DNA of 61,165 nucleotides from Paulinella micropora (GCA_019918135.1 WBZZ01005657.1:1-61165); one strand, 5' to 3'; shown: positions 17,677 to 28,523, counted from the first letter of the stretch. The notes: generated by a model from the sequence alone, not told the origin. Translations and numbers: made by a program.

Positions 17677-20600
17677 TGGGGAATACTTCTGTTCTTAGTT
17701 CTGCTAATTGGTTTGCTTGGTCTTGTAATATATTAAGTAAAGTTTTATTTTCTTTTTCTAAATTATCTACCTTTTCCGATAAATGTTGAAAAGCACTAAC
17801 CAGTATTGGTATAAATTCCATATATGATACTCCTTCAAGGATGCTTTTTCCGTCGTCTGCCTTCATTCCACTTTCAGATACAAATTCTGGAAATATTTTT
17901 TAACCTCGTCGGCGATAAATTCGAGACTCTTTTTTTCTTTTTTCTCGTCTGATTTCCAATAATATGAGTAACAATTAATTTTCATTAATTTCTCACAACA
18001 TCCCTCACAGTCTAGTGTTTTAATATCTGATTTTAATCTCCTGTCTGAACCAGAAGACCATGTATTTGCTCCCGCAGTCAAATAAACATATCCTGTATTA
18101 TTCTCACCGTTTGATAGTGAAGTCCAAGCATGTAATAAACCACCTGTATTCATTACTACTGCATAATTTGAAGAATCTCCTGCTTTCATAAATATTTGTG
18201 GGTTGGTCGTATTTGATGGTCTTTTTCTTAATGTTAAAAATCCACTGGATGCTGTCGTCATGCTCGCATCACTCTGAGCATAGATAAATCCACTTCTCCT
18301 CGCATAAAAATTTAAATCTTGGTTAGTATTGCTTCCCGTACCATATACAGAATTATAACCGAAGCCTACACCCCTGTGTCCCGTTGCTATGTCTAAATTC
18401 AATACCACCAGAAGCCTGCCCAAGATTTGCTGTAGCATATAAGCCGACTGGTGAAGGGTGAGACCCGCTCCTAGCTTCTCCCCTTATGTCCGCCGTGCTA
18501 TTAACAACGGATATGCCCGCATTCGCCGTTATCAACCCCGCACTGCTTATGTTCATTGCTTCGCTAAATGTTATGGCTCCGCCTAGTGCTACACCTGATT
18601 TGTAGTTAAAAGCAAGTTTATCCGTGTTTTTCCTTATTTGAAAATTAGAACCTCTGGCTGACGATAATGTGTTCGTGCCGTTCCAATAACAATCAAAATT
18701 TAGAGCGACATCGTCCTGAGCTAAGTTAAGTAGTTGAAAAGTTGGATAAACGGATGTATGGACAAATGCTTGAATATGCGGACCATTAACATTACTAGCA
18801 GTGCCGTATAATTCTAAGCCACCTGACACACCCGTTCCCTTTGTGTTTCTGCCTATTATACACGGGACACTTAATGAAGTCGCCAATATTCCACTAAATT
18901 CTTTTGTTCCTGCTATTGTCTGTGTTCCCGTTAATTTCACATTCTGCCCTTCTAGTGTATCTACATAACCTTTTGTCGCCCCGTCTGTTGAAGCCGATGG
19001 AGTGGCTAAATTTGATAAAATCTGACTTTTCATATCAACTCCCGCATTCGCAGTTATTGCACCGCTCGCAGAGAGTGTAGTTGTAGATACCCCCGCACTT
19101 GCTGTGATTAAGCCACTTGCCGATATTGCTCCGCTTGTTGTTAATGTGTAGCTCGTCATATTTCTAATCAATGTTATATCATAATTAAAGGTCTCATAAT
19201 CAAAATACAAACTGGCTATACGGGGTTGGCTTCTAAATGAAGTTCCACCACTACCCGTCTTATTTACTACAAATATAATATATCTAGCAGAAGCATTTGA
19301 AGCGGGTGTGTATGTTTTAGTTGTTTGTGAAGCCCAAGCCTGACCTGTCTGTGAATCCCATAATGTGTATGTGATGTTGTCTGTGCTTACTCCTACATAC
19401 CAAATGCTCGGTGTTGTTTCAATGTAATTAGCAGACGAAGACCTAACATAATAATTTTTTATCTTGTATATCGCCCCTAAATCAATTTTTATATATTCGC
19501 CTGTGTATGCTGTTCCTCCCCAAGTATTCGTAGTTGCTGGTGTTCTATTATAAACTCCCGTCGTGTCGTTGTAATATATAGCCGTAGTCCAATAATCGTT
19601 CTGGTCGGCATTAAAAGCATAATATGCTGGATTGTATTCATTAGAAGCAGAAGCAATAAACCCGCCTGAGTTATTAGTCGTCATAGTCTGCGGGGCAGTG
19701 TATAAAGTAAAAGCAGAAGCCCCATATTTTACATCCCCTGTCATTGTTCCACCTGATAAAGCAAGAAAAGCCAACGACCCTGTTGAATTTACCCAGTTTG
19801 TGCCGTTGTATGTTAATAATTGTCCGTTCGCGGGTGTCGTTATTACTACATCACTTAAAGCATCTATTGACTTAGTGCCTAGCCGTGTGTTAAAATGTGT
19901 ATTAGCCCTTGCTGTGGTGTAGTATAAATTGGTTCCCTCTGCTAAGTTGGTAGTGCTCTTTGTTGCTAATTGTGTGTCAAACCTCGCATTGGTGTAGTAT
20001 AATTTAGTGCCCTCTGCTAAGTTAGTAGTTGATTTAGTCGCCAATCTCGTATCAAAATCTGTATTTGCTCTGGCTGTCGTATAGTAAAGGTTTGTTCCCT
20101 CTGCTAAGTTAGTAGTTGATTTAGTGGCGAGCCGTGTATCAAAATTTGTTATCTCGTGCGGTGGTGTAATATAAATTAGTTCCCTCTGCTAAGTTAGTAG
20201 TTGATTTAGTAGCTAATTGAGTGTCAAATCTAGCATTGGTGTAATACAGGTTCGTCCCTTCGGCTAAGTTAGTAGTAGATTTAGTCGCTAGTCGTGTGTC
20301 AAAATCCGTATTTGCTCTGGCTGTCGTATAATATAAGTTTGTTCCTTCTGCTAAGTTAGTAGTTGACTTAGTTCCTAGCCGTGTGTCAAAGTCTGTATTT
20401 GCTCTTGCTGTTGTATAGTATAGATTAGTTCCTTCGGTTAGGTTAGTAGTTGATTTAGTCGCTAGCCTAGCATCAAAGTCCGTATTTGCTCTTGCTGTTG
20501 TATAGTATAGATTAGTTCCTTCTTTTAAATCTGCGGTTGTTTTCAATAAAAGCCTAGCATCAAAGTCCGTATTAGCCCTTGCTGTTGTATAGTATAGATT

Positions 20601-21658
20601 AGTCCCCTCTGCTAAGTTGGTTGTACTCTTTGTTGCTAATTGAGTGTCAAATCTCTAGCATTGGTATAGTAAAGATTCGTCCCTTCGGCTAAGTTAGTTG
20701 TTGATTTAGTCGCTAGCCGTGTGTCAAAGTCCGTATTTGCTCTTGCTGTTGTATAGTATAGATTAGTTCCTTCGGCTAGGTTAGTAGTTGATTTAGTCGC
20801 TAGCCTAGCATCAAAATCTGTATTTGCTCTTGCTGTTGTATAGTATAAATTGGTGCCTTCTTTTAAGTCTGCGGTTGTTTTTAATAAAAGCCTAGCATCA
20901 AACCTACCATCAGTATAATATAGATTAGTGCCCTCTTTTAAGTCAGAGGTTGATTTGTTAGACAATCTTGTATCAAATTGCCCATCAGTATAATATAGAT
21001 TAGTGCTCTCTTTTAAGTCAGAGGTTGATTTGTTAGACAATCTTGTATCAAATCGTCCATCAGTATAATAAAGGTTAGTTCCTTCTTTTATGTCAGTTGT
21101 CGATTTTAAAGCGAGACGTGTGTCAAAAGCATTATCAAATATATCGGTTGTTATGATTGAAGAAACCAATATCGTGTTTAACAAATTTACTCCTGTTATA
21201 TTCAAATACCCGCCCATATTAATGTTGCCGAATTCATCAACATTTATCGGAAAGGTTTTATTTACCCAGTTTATTGAATTATATGTTAGATAACTATTCA
21301 TCGCTATTGGTGCCGTTATGACTACATCCGTTAATTTATCAAGTTCAAAGTCGCTTATATAACTTGAAGTTAATGTAGCAAATGAAGTATTGCCCAACCC
21401 ATCCGTTTTTAATGCTTGATTTGCTTTACCGTCTGCTATTGGTAAATCGTATTCGTTATTAACTGACACATAACCGCTGTCAGATATCAACAAAGAGGAA
21501 TTGTTATTTCGCGAGGATATTGTTATGTCGTCAGTCTTTGCTTGTATTGAATTTGCTTCAATATGATCGCCGTATAATACTCCATCAATTTCTAAATCCT
21601 CATCCACTATGATAGAGCCGTAAAAATGATATGTCCATGGATTTCCTAAATGGTTCAT
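17666..21658 (-). pseudogene. Large fibre protein: NLYYT repeats, F5/8-like domain and S74 chaperone, frameshifted
   Basis: Five ORFs in three frames read as one protein of about 1,300 residues from ATG 21658. The order is: an N-terminal shaft with TDVVITAPIAMNSYLTYN; about 15 repeats of 25 or 29 residues with consensus LATKSTTNLAEGTNLYYT (19.87-21.13 kb); a galactose-binding/F5-8 type C-like domain (GEYIKIDLGAIYKIKNYYV near 19.48 kb); a tail-fibre segment (ATPSASTDGATKGYVDT); and a C-terminal S74 intramolecular chaperone (SDRRLKSDIKTL, then coiled coil, 17.67-18.05 kb). S74 domains trim themselves after trimerisation. This would be the host-binding fibre. Frame breaks lie near 20655, 20600, 20155, 20045, 18420 and 17868. 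Confidence 0.82.
19870..21130 (-). repeat. About 15 tandem NLYYT fibre repeats
   Basis: Units of 75 or 87 bases encode 25- or 29-residue repeats with EGTNLYYT followed by DGRFDTR, NARFDTQ or TARANTDFDTR. The same repeat type is frequent in phage tail fibres. Two units are damaged by small indels (near 20150 and 20655), visible by comparison with their neighbours. Confidence 0.9.
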
Positions 21659-21708
21659 AATTTAATTCTATTATTTTATATTGTAGAATATATATTTAGT
21701 CTTAAAAA

Positions 21709-22197
21709 ATGAATATATTTGGAAGATCACAGGAACAGCAGTCTATTGATACTAAAACTATCGCCGTTACTGCTACTCCTACATTAACAAGAAACATCCA
21801 AAATGCTTATGTTGGTCTTGATCTTAGATCGTGGATGGAAAGTTCCACATTCACTACTCTTTGTACTGGCGGATATGGTAGCAAAACGATATCTAATTTA
21901 GGTTATGGTTACTTTATTAAAGTTGCTTTTCGTGCGTCTTTAAATTTACCCGCCCCGTCTGGAATTGGAACCTTTCAGTTCTGGTTTCATAAAACGGATG
22001 GAACCAATGTTGATGACTTTTACAGCGAAGTTCTAAATTATACGACTGCTATTGAGTATAAGTCTTTTGATTGTGTATGGCTAATTCAAAGATATGGAGT
22101 CCAAATGAAAATGATATGGTTAATGACTTGTCCGAACCCAGCGGACACCACCAATAAATACATATCCTTTAGTGTTGTTAGTTTCCCTTCGTGTTGA
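21709..22197 (+). CDS. Small virion-surface-like protein, paralogous start to the 6873 gene
   Basis: 162 codons starting MNIFGRSQEQQS. The N-terminus matches MNLFGQS of the 6873 product, and the rest is beta-rich (GYFIKVAFRASLNLPAPSGIGTFQFWFH). It is divergent from the fibre gene, 50 bases away, so both could share a promoter region. The last 110 bases overlap the opposite-strand gene. A frameshift near 22075 would instead end it at TAA 22155-22157 with a more natural tail (SKIWSPNENDMVND). The role in the fibre or capsid is inferred. Confidence 0.55.
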   Translation: MNIFGRSQEQQSIDTKTIAVTATPTLTRNIQNAYVGLDLRSWMESSTFTTLCTGGYGSKTISNLGYGYFIKVAFRASLNLPAPSGIGTFQFWFHKTDGTNVDDFYSEVLNYTTAIEYKSFDCVWLIQRYGVQMKMIWLMTCPNPADTTNKYISFSVVSFPSC

Positions 22198-22808
22198 GAT
22201 AAGACATCGCGGAAAAATGTCTTATAATCTAACTTGCCATATTTAAGAATAGGTCGTTGGTCTGGTGGTATGTGAGCATATCTACTCTCGTGCCATTTCT
22301 TCATATCATCCTGTAATATGGTGCGGTCTTCCACTTTCATATACAAGAAGTTAAACGGGTCTTTTGATACTTTCAAATGTGCCGTTATTATTTCATAGCA
22401 ACTATACCCACTCTCGGACGGATTCCGCTTTGCTTTAATCGGTGTTTTCTTTTCCTTTGGCGGTGTTGGCTCCTCTTTTGCTTCTAAAACAGGTAATTCT
22501 TTTTTCGCCGGTTCTTCTCCTACATTGGCCTTGATTTCAGTAATACCAGTTTCCTTCAAATCACTTTCTTTAAAAGGTGTAAATTCTTCCGTTGTTTCTG
22601 ATTCATTATCAAAGAATTTTTTCATCGTATCGGAAGAAGGTAATACAACTTCAACATTATCACTCTGTTGATTTTGTTCGGGTCGGTATTTTTCGTAAAA
22701 TGCGACGATATCAGTTTTAAGCGATTTGCTTGTTGGTAGTTTAATATCACTACTTAAATGAGTCCATTTTTCTATTTGGCTCAGATAATCTCCTTTGGTT
22801 GATGGCAT
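22086..22808 (-). CDS. Charged, partly disordered protein next to the helicase
   Basis: About 240 codons from ATG 22808 (MPSTKGDYLSQIEKW). The middle is a Glu/Lys/Pro-rich low-complexity linker. The second half looks folded (SGYSCYEIITAHLKVSKDPF, KWHESRYAHIPPDQRPILKYGKLDY). The last 30 codons overlap the convergent gene and may not be authentic. It lies 40 bases after the stop of the helicase on the same strand. No family recognised. Confidence 0.6.
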   Translation of the reverse strand: MPSTKGDYLSQIEKWTHLSSDIKLPTSKSLKTDIVAFYEKYRPEQNQQSDNVEVVLPSSDTMKKFFDNESETTEEFTPFKESDLKETGITEIKANVGEEPAKKELPVLEAKEEPTPPKEKKTPIKAKRNPSESGYSCYEIITAHLKVSKDPFNFLYMKVEDRTILQDDMKKWHESRYAHIPPDQRPILKYGKLDYKTFFRDVLSQHEGKLTTLKDMYLLVVSAGFGQVINHIIFIWTPYL

Positions 22809-22849
22809 GCTATATATAAGCATAACAAAAAAAATCTGTTCTATATTAT

Positions 22850-25300
22850 TTATTCATCGCCATCGTCGTCGCCGTCGTCATCAAAAGTCCATTCATTATC
22901 GCCGTAAATAACCTTCCATTGATTTTTACATTCTTCTAAGGTTGGTAAATCTATGTATCTAATTCTTACACCCTCTTCCATTGTTTTCTTCTTTTCTACC
23001 ATATTTGGCAACAGTTTTCTAAGGCTAGTCCAGAAATTTACCCGTGAAGTGTGTGGATCATTAGCAGTTGCTTTATACACATCATACAATGTTTCTTTTG
23101 AAACTTCCTTACCAAAATGAATTTCTGGAAATTGGTTTGTAATATATCCTAAGTTTAAGCAATCCAACCACCACTTTCTCAACTTTGAAAGAGATTTCAC
23201 TTTTTGTTCTCGCAGTCCCTTTGTAATGATTGTTTCGCGGTCGTTAAAATCGCTAAGGTCTCTTTCAAGAAGAAACTTCGCCAGTCGTTGCCTGTCAATA
23301 GATCTAATGTCCGTAATCACTTTTCTCTTTTCGTCTGGCTTCATGAGTGCCAGTTCATCAAAAACATCAAGGACTAGCCATCGTTGCTCAGTGGTTCCAG
23401 CTGGCACTACCCATTCTTCGTTTGAAGCAAGGACTAAGAATAACATATTTTCTAATGTTAGATTTGGTAAATACTTTTGTTTAAGAGTAAGTGTGTTTTC
23501 TGATACAAGTTTCTTAATTGTTCCTGCTCGTTCCTTGTCACCACCCCATACCATTTCGTCCATAAATACTACGATTGCTTTTGCTAGTTGAGCATTGAAA
23601 TCACCTAATATTTCTTTAATATCAGACGGCTGGAAGTAATAATCAGCACCTATTATGTCTTTGAATATTTCAAGAATGATACCCTTACCTGCTCGTTCAG
23701 TGCTAGTCAAAACTAATGATAAATGTAGTTTTTGCCACGGCTTTTGGTAAATGCTAGCAAACATATCAAGCACCTTTTTGTATATGTCCTGCCTTCCCCC
23801 ACACCATCTGTTTAGAATATGTTGAAAGAATGCTTCATTTTTTTCTTCTTCTGCTGTGAATGATTTTACATCTTTTAATGTGTCTGCTGGAATTTCAAAA
23901 CCCTTAAACAAGTTATAAAACCCTTGTTTGTTGTTATCAAAGTATGCCTTAGGATCAAAGATCACATCATTAACTTCTCGCCTTCTCGGGTGTGTAGTCC
24001 ACATTTTATACAAATCAACAACATTCAATTTAGCTGGATTTTTACCCAATTCTATCCAGTCCTCCTTTGATAAGTTAGTTTTTATTCTTTTGTTTTTGAA
24101 GAATGATTCCATTGCTGATTCCGTCTTGTAGCGGAATACCTCCTTACCTTTGGAATCAACATATTCTTCAATGATAGTCGGCTTTGCTAAGTTAGCAAAA
24201 GTGTATGAATTATTCATCCAAGCCACAGCAGTATCTAACAACTCCTTGAATTTTGGTATATTATTACATTCGCTGGCGAGTCGTCGCAGGTCATCAATCG
24301 TGTTGATATTACGGACGATAGGTGGCGATAGTTCATGAATTTTTATACCTTTTCCTTCGCAATTACTATCGTGACAGTAGAAATACAACCCGTCTCTTCT
24401 CCATACTACATAGCAATTATCGCTGTTTTTTCTTCCCCGTTTATAATACATACTCGTGTTCCTATGGTTTTTAGAATAAACATTCTCTGCTTTGTTTCAA
24501 CGATTTCTACATTTGGTATTTTATATAATTTCGCGTATTTCTTCCAATGTGATATGTTGATATCGTTTCAAAGTTGTATATTCTGGAATTTTGACATCGT
24601 AAAATATATTATCATCAGGTCGCATAATCAAATAATCATCTACTTGTACATCTTGTAGCATTTTCAAGGTGTTTGTTTTTGGTGTATATGAATATGGAAG
24701 CAAGACACGATCGCTATCCTCTTTATGAGAGTAGATAGTGCGAAAAGCCCTGTTTTTGTTATATACAGAAATATCAAGTATGGTTCGTAATTCAATATTC
24801 TTGTCGGCTCTTTCAAATGTGAAGCAGAGGTCGGGGTAATCTTTTTCAATCACCACTTCCACATACTTCCAAAACTCTTTTTGTGTTTCACAGTTTTTGA
24901 ATACCAAGCCATTATCATAAGAAAAATGACACGACATTTTACCATTCTTGCTCGCATCTAAGAATTTAGCTTTTTTAGGATTATACTTCAAACCTACATT
25001 AGTAAATACATTTTCCATAAGTGTGTTCCACCGCTCATACATTTTTTCTCGTGAGATTGATAATTCATCGCCATCAATATCGGCAAACATTCGCTGGGGT
25101 TTGTTTTCCATTAATACTTCATAGTATTGCTTTTGTTCATCAGGTGTTTTTTCAATCGATTCAATGAAATCCTCTTGAGATGAAACGGCTGTGAATTGTT
25201 TATTTCCCCACTTAATGAGAACCGCATCCTGTGGTTTATCTCTCAGTGCTTCTTCTTGTTTCCAATACCATTGTCCATTGGTGAGTGTCGGTGCGGTCAT
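22850..25300 (-). pseudogene. PrimPol-like primase fused to SF3 helicase, two compensating frameshifts
   Basis: ORF 24521-25300 (259 codons) holds the archaeo-eukaryotic primase core: MFADIDGD (DxD, residues 74-76), MSCHFSY (SxH) and LDISVYNKNRAFR (D, VY, R). ORF 22850-24451 (533 codons) has a Cys/His zinc cluster at residues 13-31 and a D5/P4-like SF3 helicase: Walker A TSTERAGKGI (249-258), Walker B VVFMDE (294-299), ASNEEW sensor and Arg finger R357. The 70 bases between them are closed in this frame but open in the +1 frame. That frame supplies RMFILKTIGTRVCIING, including the first zinc Cys. So this is one gene of about 830 codons that primes and unwinds viral DNA. Confidence 0.85.
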
Positions 25301-25442
25301 GTTATATAGTCGCTCGGATCTTTTTTATAAAAATAAATTAATTATTCTATATATCTGTATAACAATATATACCATTGTCCTTAATAGGAAATTATAATAT
25401 TTTATATATCTTCAACTGTTATTAAAAAAAAATCTTTTTTAT

Positions 25443-25939
25443 TTACTTATTCAAGCACTCGTATTGTCCACAATGTTCGCAATACTTTAATCTATTTATT
25501 AAGCAGGATTTGTGATAATACTTGTCTCTGTTCGGATACCTTTCCACGATCTTTTTTGGAATCGCCCTATTGCTGTTACAATAACAGCAGAATTTAATGT
25601 TCGGATTGTCAAGAGTACGAATAAGCAATGATAAATCTTCGTTCATTTGGCTGTTCTTAAATCGCTTGATACATTCAGAGCCCAGCACCATTTCGCTTCC
25701 ATTTTTTTTACATTTTTTACGATATAGTTTTTTGTAATCTCGTGTGAGCAACAACAATGTTGTTCCGCCCCGTTCTCTATACTTTCCACAAGTTTCCAGT
25801 CTGCTGTGTTCCACTTTCCGTCAGGCGAGATAAATGAAACAGCATTAACCAGATTTAGGAAGCAATTTCCATTTACATAATCTAAATGAAGCCTCAGGTC
25901 ATCATATATCCAGTACGATCGGCTGTGAGAGGTGTCCAT
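25443..25939 (-). pseudogene. Zinc-cluster protein, one frameshift
   Basis: ATG 25939 (MDTSHSRSYWIYDDLR) leads to HCCCSHEITKNYIVKN. A homopolymer indel (run of eight A on the coding strand near 25710) then moves the frame into GSEMVLGSECIKRF, followed by CCYCNSNRAIP, HKSC and CEHCGQYEC. The C-CS-I----I-N-----lGs-CIkrF pattern is one I associate with small viral zinc proteins of unknown role. At least ten Cys/His residues could bind two or three zinc ions. It is the right-hand neighbour of the primase and probably an early gene. Confidence 0.6.
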
Positions 25940-25988
25940 GGTTTATATCACAGTATATATATTTTTTTACAGGAATATATAAAATAAA

Positions 25989-26225
25989 TTATATGTTATT
26001 TAATACATTATTACGAAAAGTCCTTAATTCAAGCAATTCTGCTTTTTGCTTTTCATATTTCTGCTTCCGTAGTAATTTTATTCTCTCTTGGTTCTTATAA
26101 TAGTATGCCTTCGCATTTGTTCTATTCTTATCAGGATGAGCTTTCAAAAATGCTTTCGCCCTTTCCCTTCTCCGCCGAACTACTTCTTCCTTAGTGAATT
26201 GAGGTGTCTTGGCATTATGTCGTAT
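25989..26225 (-). pseudogene. Small basic helical protein, PLV right-terminal gene
   Basis: The ATG at 26225 lies at the inner edge of the right TIR. One base after codon 2 appears missing. In the shifted frame about 75 codons are open: TKEEVVRRRRERAKAFLKAHP, a Tyr/Lys-rich helix, and an end at TAA 25989-25991. It is highly basic and helical, so it might bind nucleic acid. The promoter and start codon are the same TIR sequence that starts the left terminal gene. Confidence 0.55.
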
Positions 26226-27063
26226 ATATAATTATATTATTTTAATTATTTTAAATAATAAATCAGCAATACCCCACGACAAAAATACTAAAATGTTGTT
26301 AAAAACGACTTGGACGGCTGAGATTAATAGTAGCAATCCGAGAGAGATGGGCTGTGTTAGTATTAAACTGTGTCCGATGTCCAAGTCCAACCTTTTTTTT
26401 TAGAATTTTTTTAAAGACTATTAGACAAAATTGGAGAGGAAAAAAAATTTACTTTTTTTAATAAAAGGTTGGACAGGTTGGACACTATAAAATATGTGTA
26501 ATAGGAAGAAGAATTATATATAAAATACCGAAATTTAATAATAAAAAAGTGTCCAACCTTTAAAAAACCGACCTGGACACGGCCAACCATGGGGTTGGAC
26601 ACCCCTTAGGAGAAGCCAATCTCTCTCGCCTGCTCTTATATTCACACACAGCAAAATAATATTAGTTATGGCTGAGGTGCCACTAATTTTGGAAAAAAAA
26701 AAGTGTTCTGCGGTAATGCGGCCGTGCGGCGCCGAGATGCCGCAGGGTTTGAGGTTTAGGTGGTACCTTACACTTTTACTGGTTTTCTTTCCGAGAAAAA
26801 TCAAAAAGCAAACTTCTGTGTATGTCTCCTCATTTGCTTCCCCACGACGAGTTGATGATCATTTATATATATAAACCTGTCCATACATACAATAAATACA
26901 AGCACAGGAAAAACAGAAAAACACACACAGGAGGACATAAAACATACCTATGTTTTACAAAAACATACCCTTGTTTTACAAAAATACGATAAACTAAGCA
27001 GACTAAGAGTTCTTTATACAAAATAACGACTATTTCATATACACGAAGTTTATATATATATAT
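26221..27063. repeat. PLV right terminal inverted repeat
   Basis: Reverse complement of 4080-4916 with few mismatches. The outer 180 bases match both arms of the left palindrome. It ends in a TA-dinucleotide run continuous with host DNA. Confidence 0.92.
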
Positions 27064-27259
27064 ATATATATAATTATATCATAGTCATGACTAAAACTCC
27101 TAATATAAAAAACGGGACATCTAGTCTTCATCAATTGCCTACTCGAATGTGCCCTGATAGATAACTGCGTCAAGACCATTTGTGCTAGTGCGTATTTCCT
27201 TAAGATTGGGATGCCTCACCCAAAACTCCTGCGTGCCTACAAGCTCGAATTGAAGGGCC

Positions 27260-27323
27260 CTACAAACATAAACAACAACAATCCTCAACTAGCAATTCAT
27301 TTTAGTATGATATGCTAATATAC
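27260..27323 (-). other. Spliceosomal intron, 64 bp
   Basis: The donor is CAG|GTATAT and the acceptor TTTGTAG|GG. Removal keeps the LRR frame and gives a C-terminal exon that ends cleanly in TAG. Confidence 0.75.
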
Positions 27324-27984
27324 CTGCAATCAGATACATCCAAAACCTCTAGTTGTAGCATAGGAGGTAGTCCAGCAAGCGCACGGTAAGTAATCAAAGA
27401 ATTAGAAGAAATATCCAGTCGCCGGAGTTGGATCAACTGGGATAAATGGGAAAGGCCAGCATCCGTGATACTGGTGACGCCAAGAGGATGCCCTTCTTGA
27501 GATAGGATCAAGTGCTGGAGTTGTTATATTAGATATATATTGCATGGCGATGTCAGTAACACAACCTCTACATGCAGTCAGATTGAGGTATTCTAATCGA
27601 GGTAAACTGGCTAGAAGAGACATGCCATCATCTGCGATATTTGTGTAGGAGAGGTCGATGTGTCGCAACTCAGTCATTGCTTGAATACTCATAGCTCTCA
27701 GACCGGCTGCAGTGATACCCGTAGCTCCAGACAAGCTAAGAAACTCCAGATGACGCAGTCTTCGAAAAAAAATGGAGACCATAATCAGTCAAATCACTTC
27801 AGCCACTGAAATCGACATGTCGTAAGTTAGTTAAGGACTGCATGTATGTAGACCGTCGTCGTCTATGTTCCTGGCATCATGGAGAATCAGACGGCGCAGA
27901 GTAGCAGGAACAAAACTCACTTGCAGCATTCCTTTATTAGTCAATGGAAGATAATTACTACAAGCTATCTCACCTTGCAACAAA

Positions 27985-28078
27985 CTAGCTAGAGAACATG
28001 CAGTAGCTTCAATGCTTTCCACCGCGTGCCTAGCTAGAGAACATGCAGTAGCTTCAATAATGCTTTCCACCGCGTGCA
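27985..28078. repeat. Tandem duplication of 45-48 bp in the LRR gene
   Basis: Two adjacent copies encode HAVESI(I)EATACSLA and differ mainly by three bases. It adds about 15 residues to the protein without breaking the frame. Confidence 0.85.
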
Positions 28079-28252
28079 GACCAGTAAGACCCTCCATGTC
28101 TTGGTCCTCGATATTCTCGATAGAAACAGCAGTTACCTTGATAGGTGCAGATCGTAGAGAAGAAAACACATCCTCTCTGTCTGTTGCGGACTCATGCGCC
28201 CGGAAGGTGAGATGTTGATATGGCCCCACTCGTGCCAGATTGGATTGGGAAC

Positions 28253-28343
28253 CTAATATTAATGTTGTATATAGTATCAAATCATAATATTATACACTTA
28301 TACATTTTCATCAACAACAATGAAATAATTAATTTAATGCTAC
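28253..28343 (-). other. Spliceosomal intron, 91 bp
   Basis: The donor is AAAG|GTAGCA and the acceptor ATATTAG|GTT. Removal joins an ATG-containing first exon in frame to the LRR gene. Confidence 0.7.
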
Positions 28344-28523
28344 CTTTCCTCGAATGCTGCCTAGATCCAAGTTGAACGGCTGTAACCATGTTGGCCTGAT
28401 CGCGTCGTGGCGGTTGTCGTGGTTGTGTACAGGAACTGCCCCGAGCCCGGCTGGGTGTCCTCAGTGACAACTTACCTCCGGTCACTGGCGTCCCCTAGCG
28501 AGCCTGCCTACGACAAAGTGCCG

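Larger units (their letters stand above)
4080..27063. mobile_element. Integrated Polinton-like virus (PLV), about 23 kb
   Basis: The AT-rich element is bounded by long inverted repeats and encodes the PLV hallmark set: DJR major capsid protein, minor capsid protein, A32/FtsK-like ATPase, AEP primase plus SF3 helicase, tyrosine recombinase, GIY-YIG nuclease and DUF5754. I found no protein-primed DNA polymerase B, no retroviral-type integrase and no recognisable adenain-type protease, which separates it from classical Polintons. Both ends lie in TA-rich DNA, so no target-site duplication can be assigned. Several genes carry frameshifts or single stop codons, so this copy is probably not fully functional as assembled. 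Confidence 0.93.
27139..28389 (-). pseudogene. Leucine-rich-repeat gene (AMN1/F-box-LRR type) with introns, frame broken
   Basis: Read from ATG 28389. Exon 1 (MVTAVQLGSRQHSRKG) splices over 28253-28343. LRR units follow: LRRLILHDARNIDDDGL, LTNLRHVDFSG, LEFLSLSGATGITAAGL, LRHIDLSYTNIADDGM, LEYLNLTACRG, VTSITDAGLSHL and LRRLDISSNSL. Intron 27260-27323 then joins DVSDCR to the last exon, which ends in TAG 27139-27141. The LxxLxLxxxxxITDxGL pattern is that of AMN1/FBXL-type LRRs, which bind protein partners. Damage: a shift near 27845, a TGA where a Cys is expected near 27805, a T8 indel near 27770, a shift near 27519 and a 45-48 bp tandem duplication (27985-28078). Confidence 0.7.

Noticed and set aside
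3840..27110. Target-site duplication of the PLV
   Set aside because: Both borders are TA-dinucleotide runs, so any apparent duplication is meaningless.
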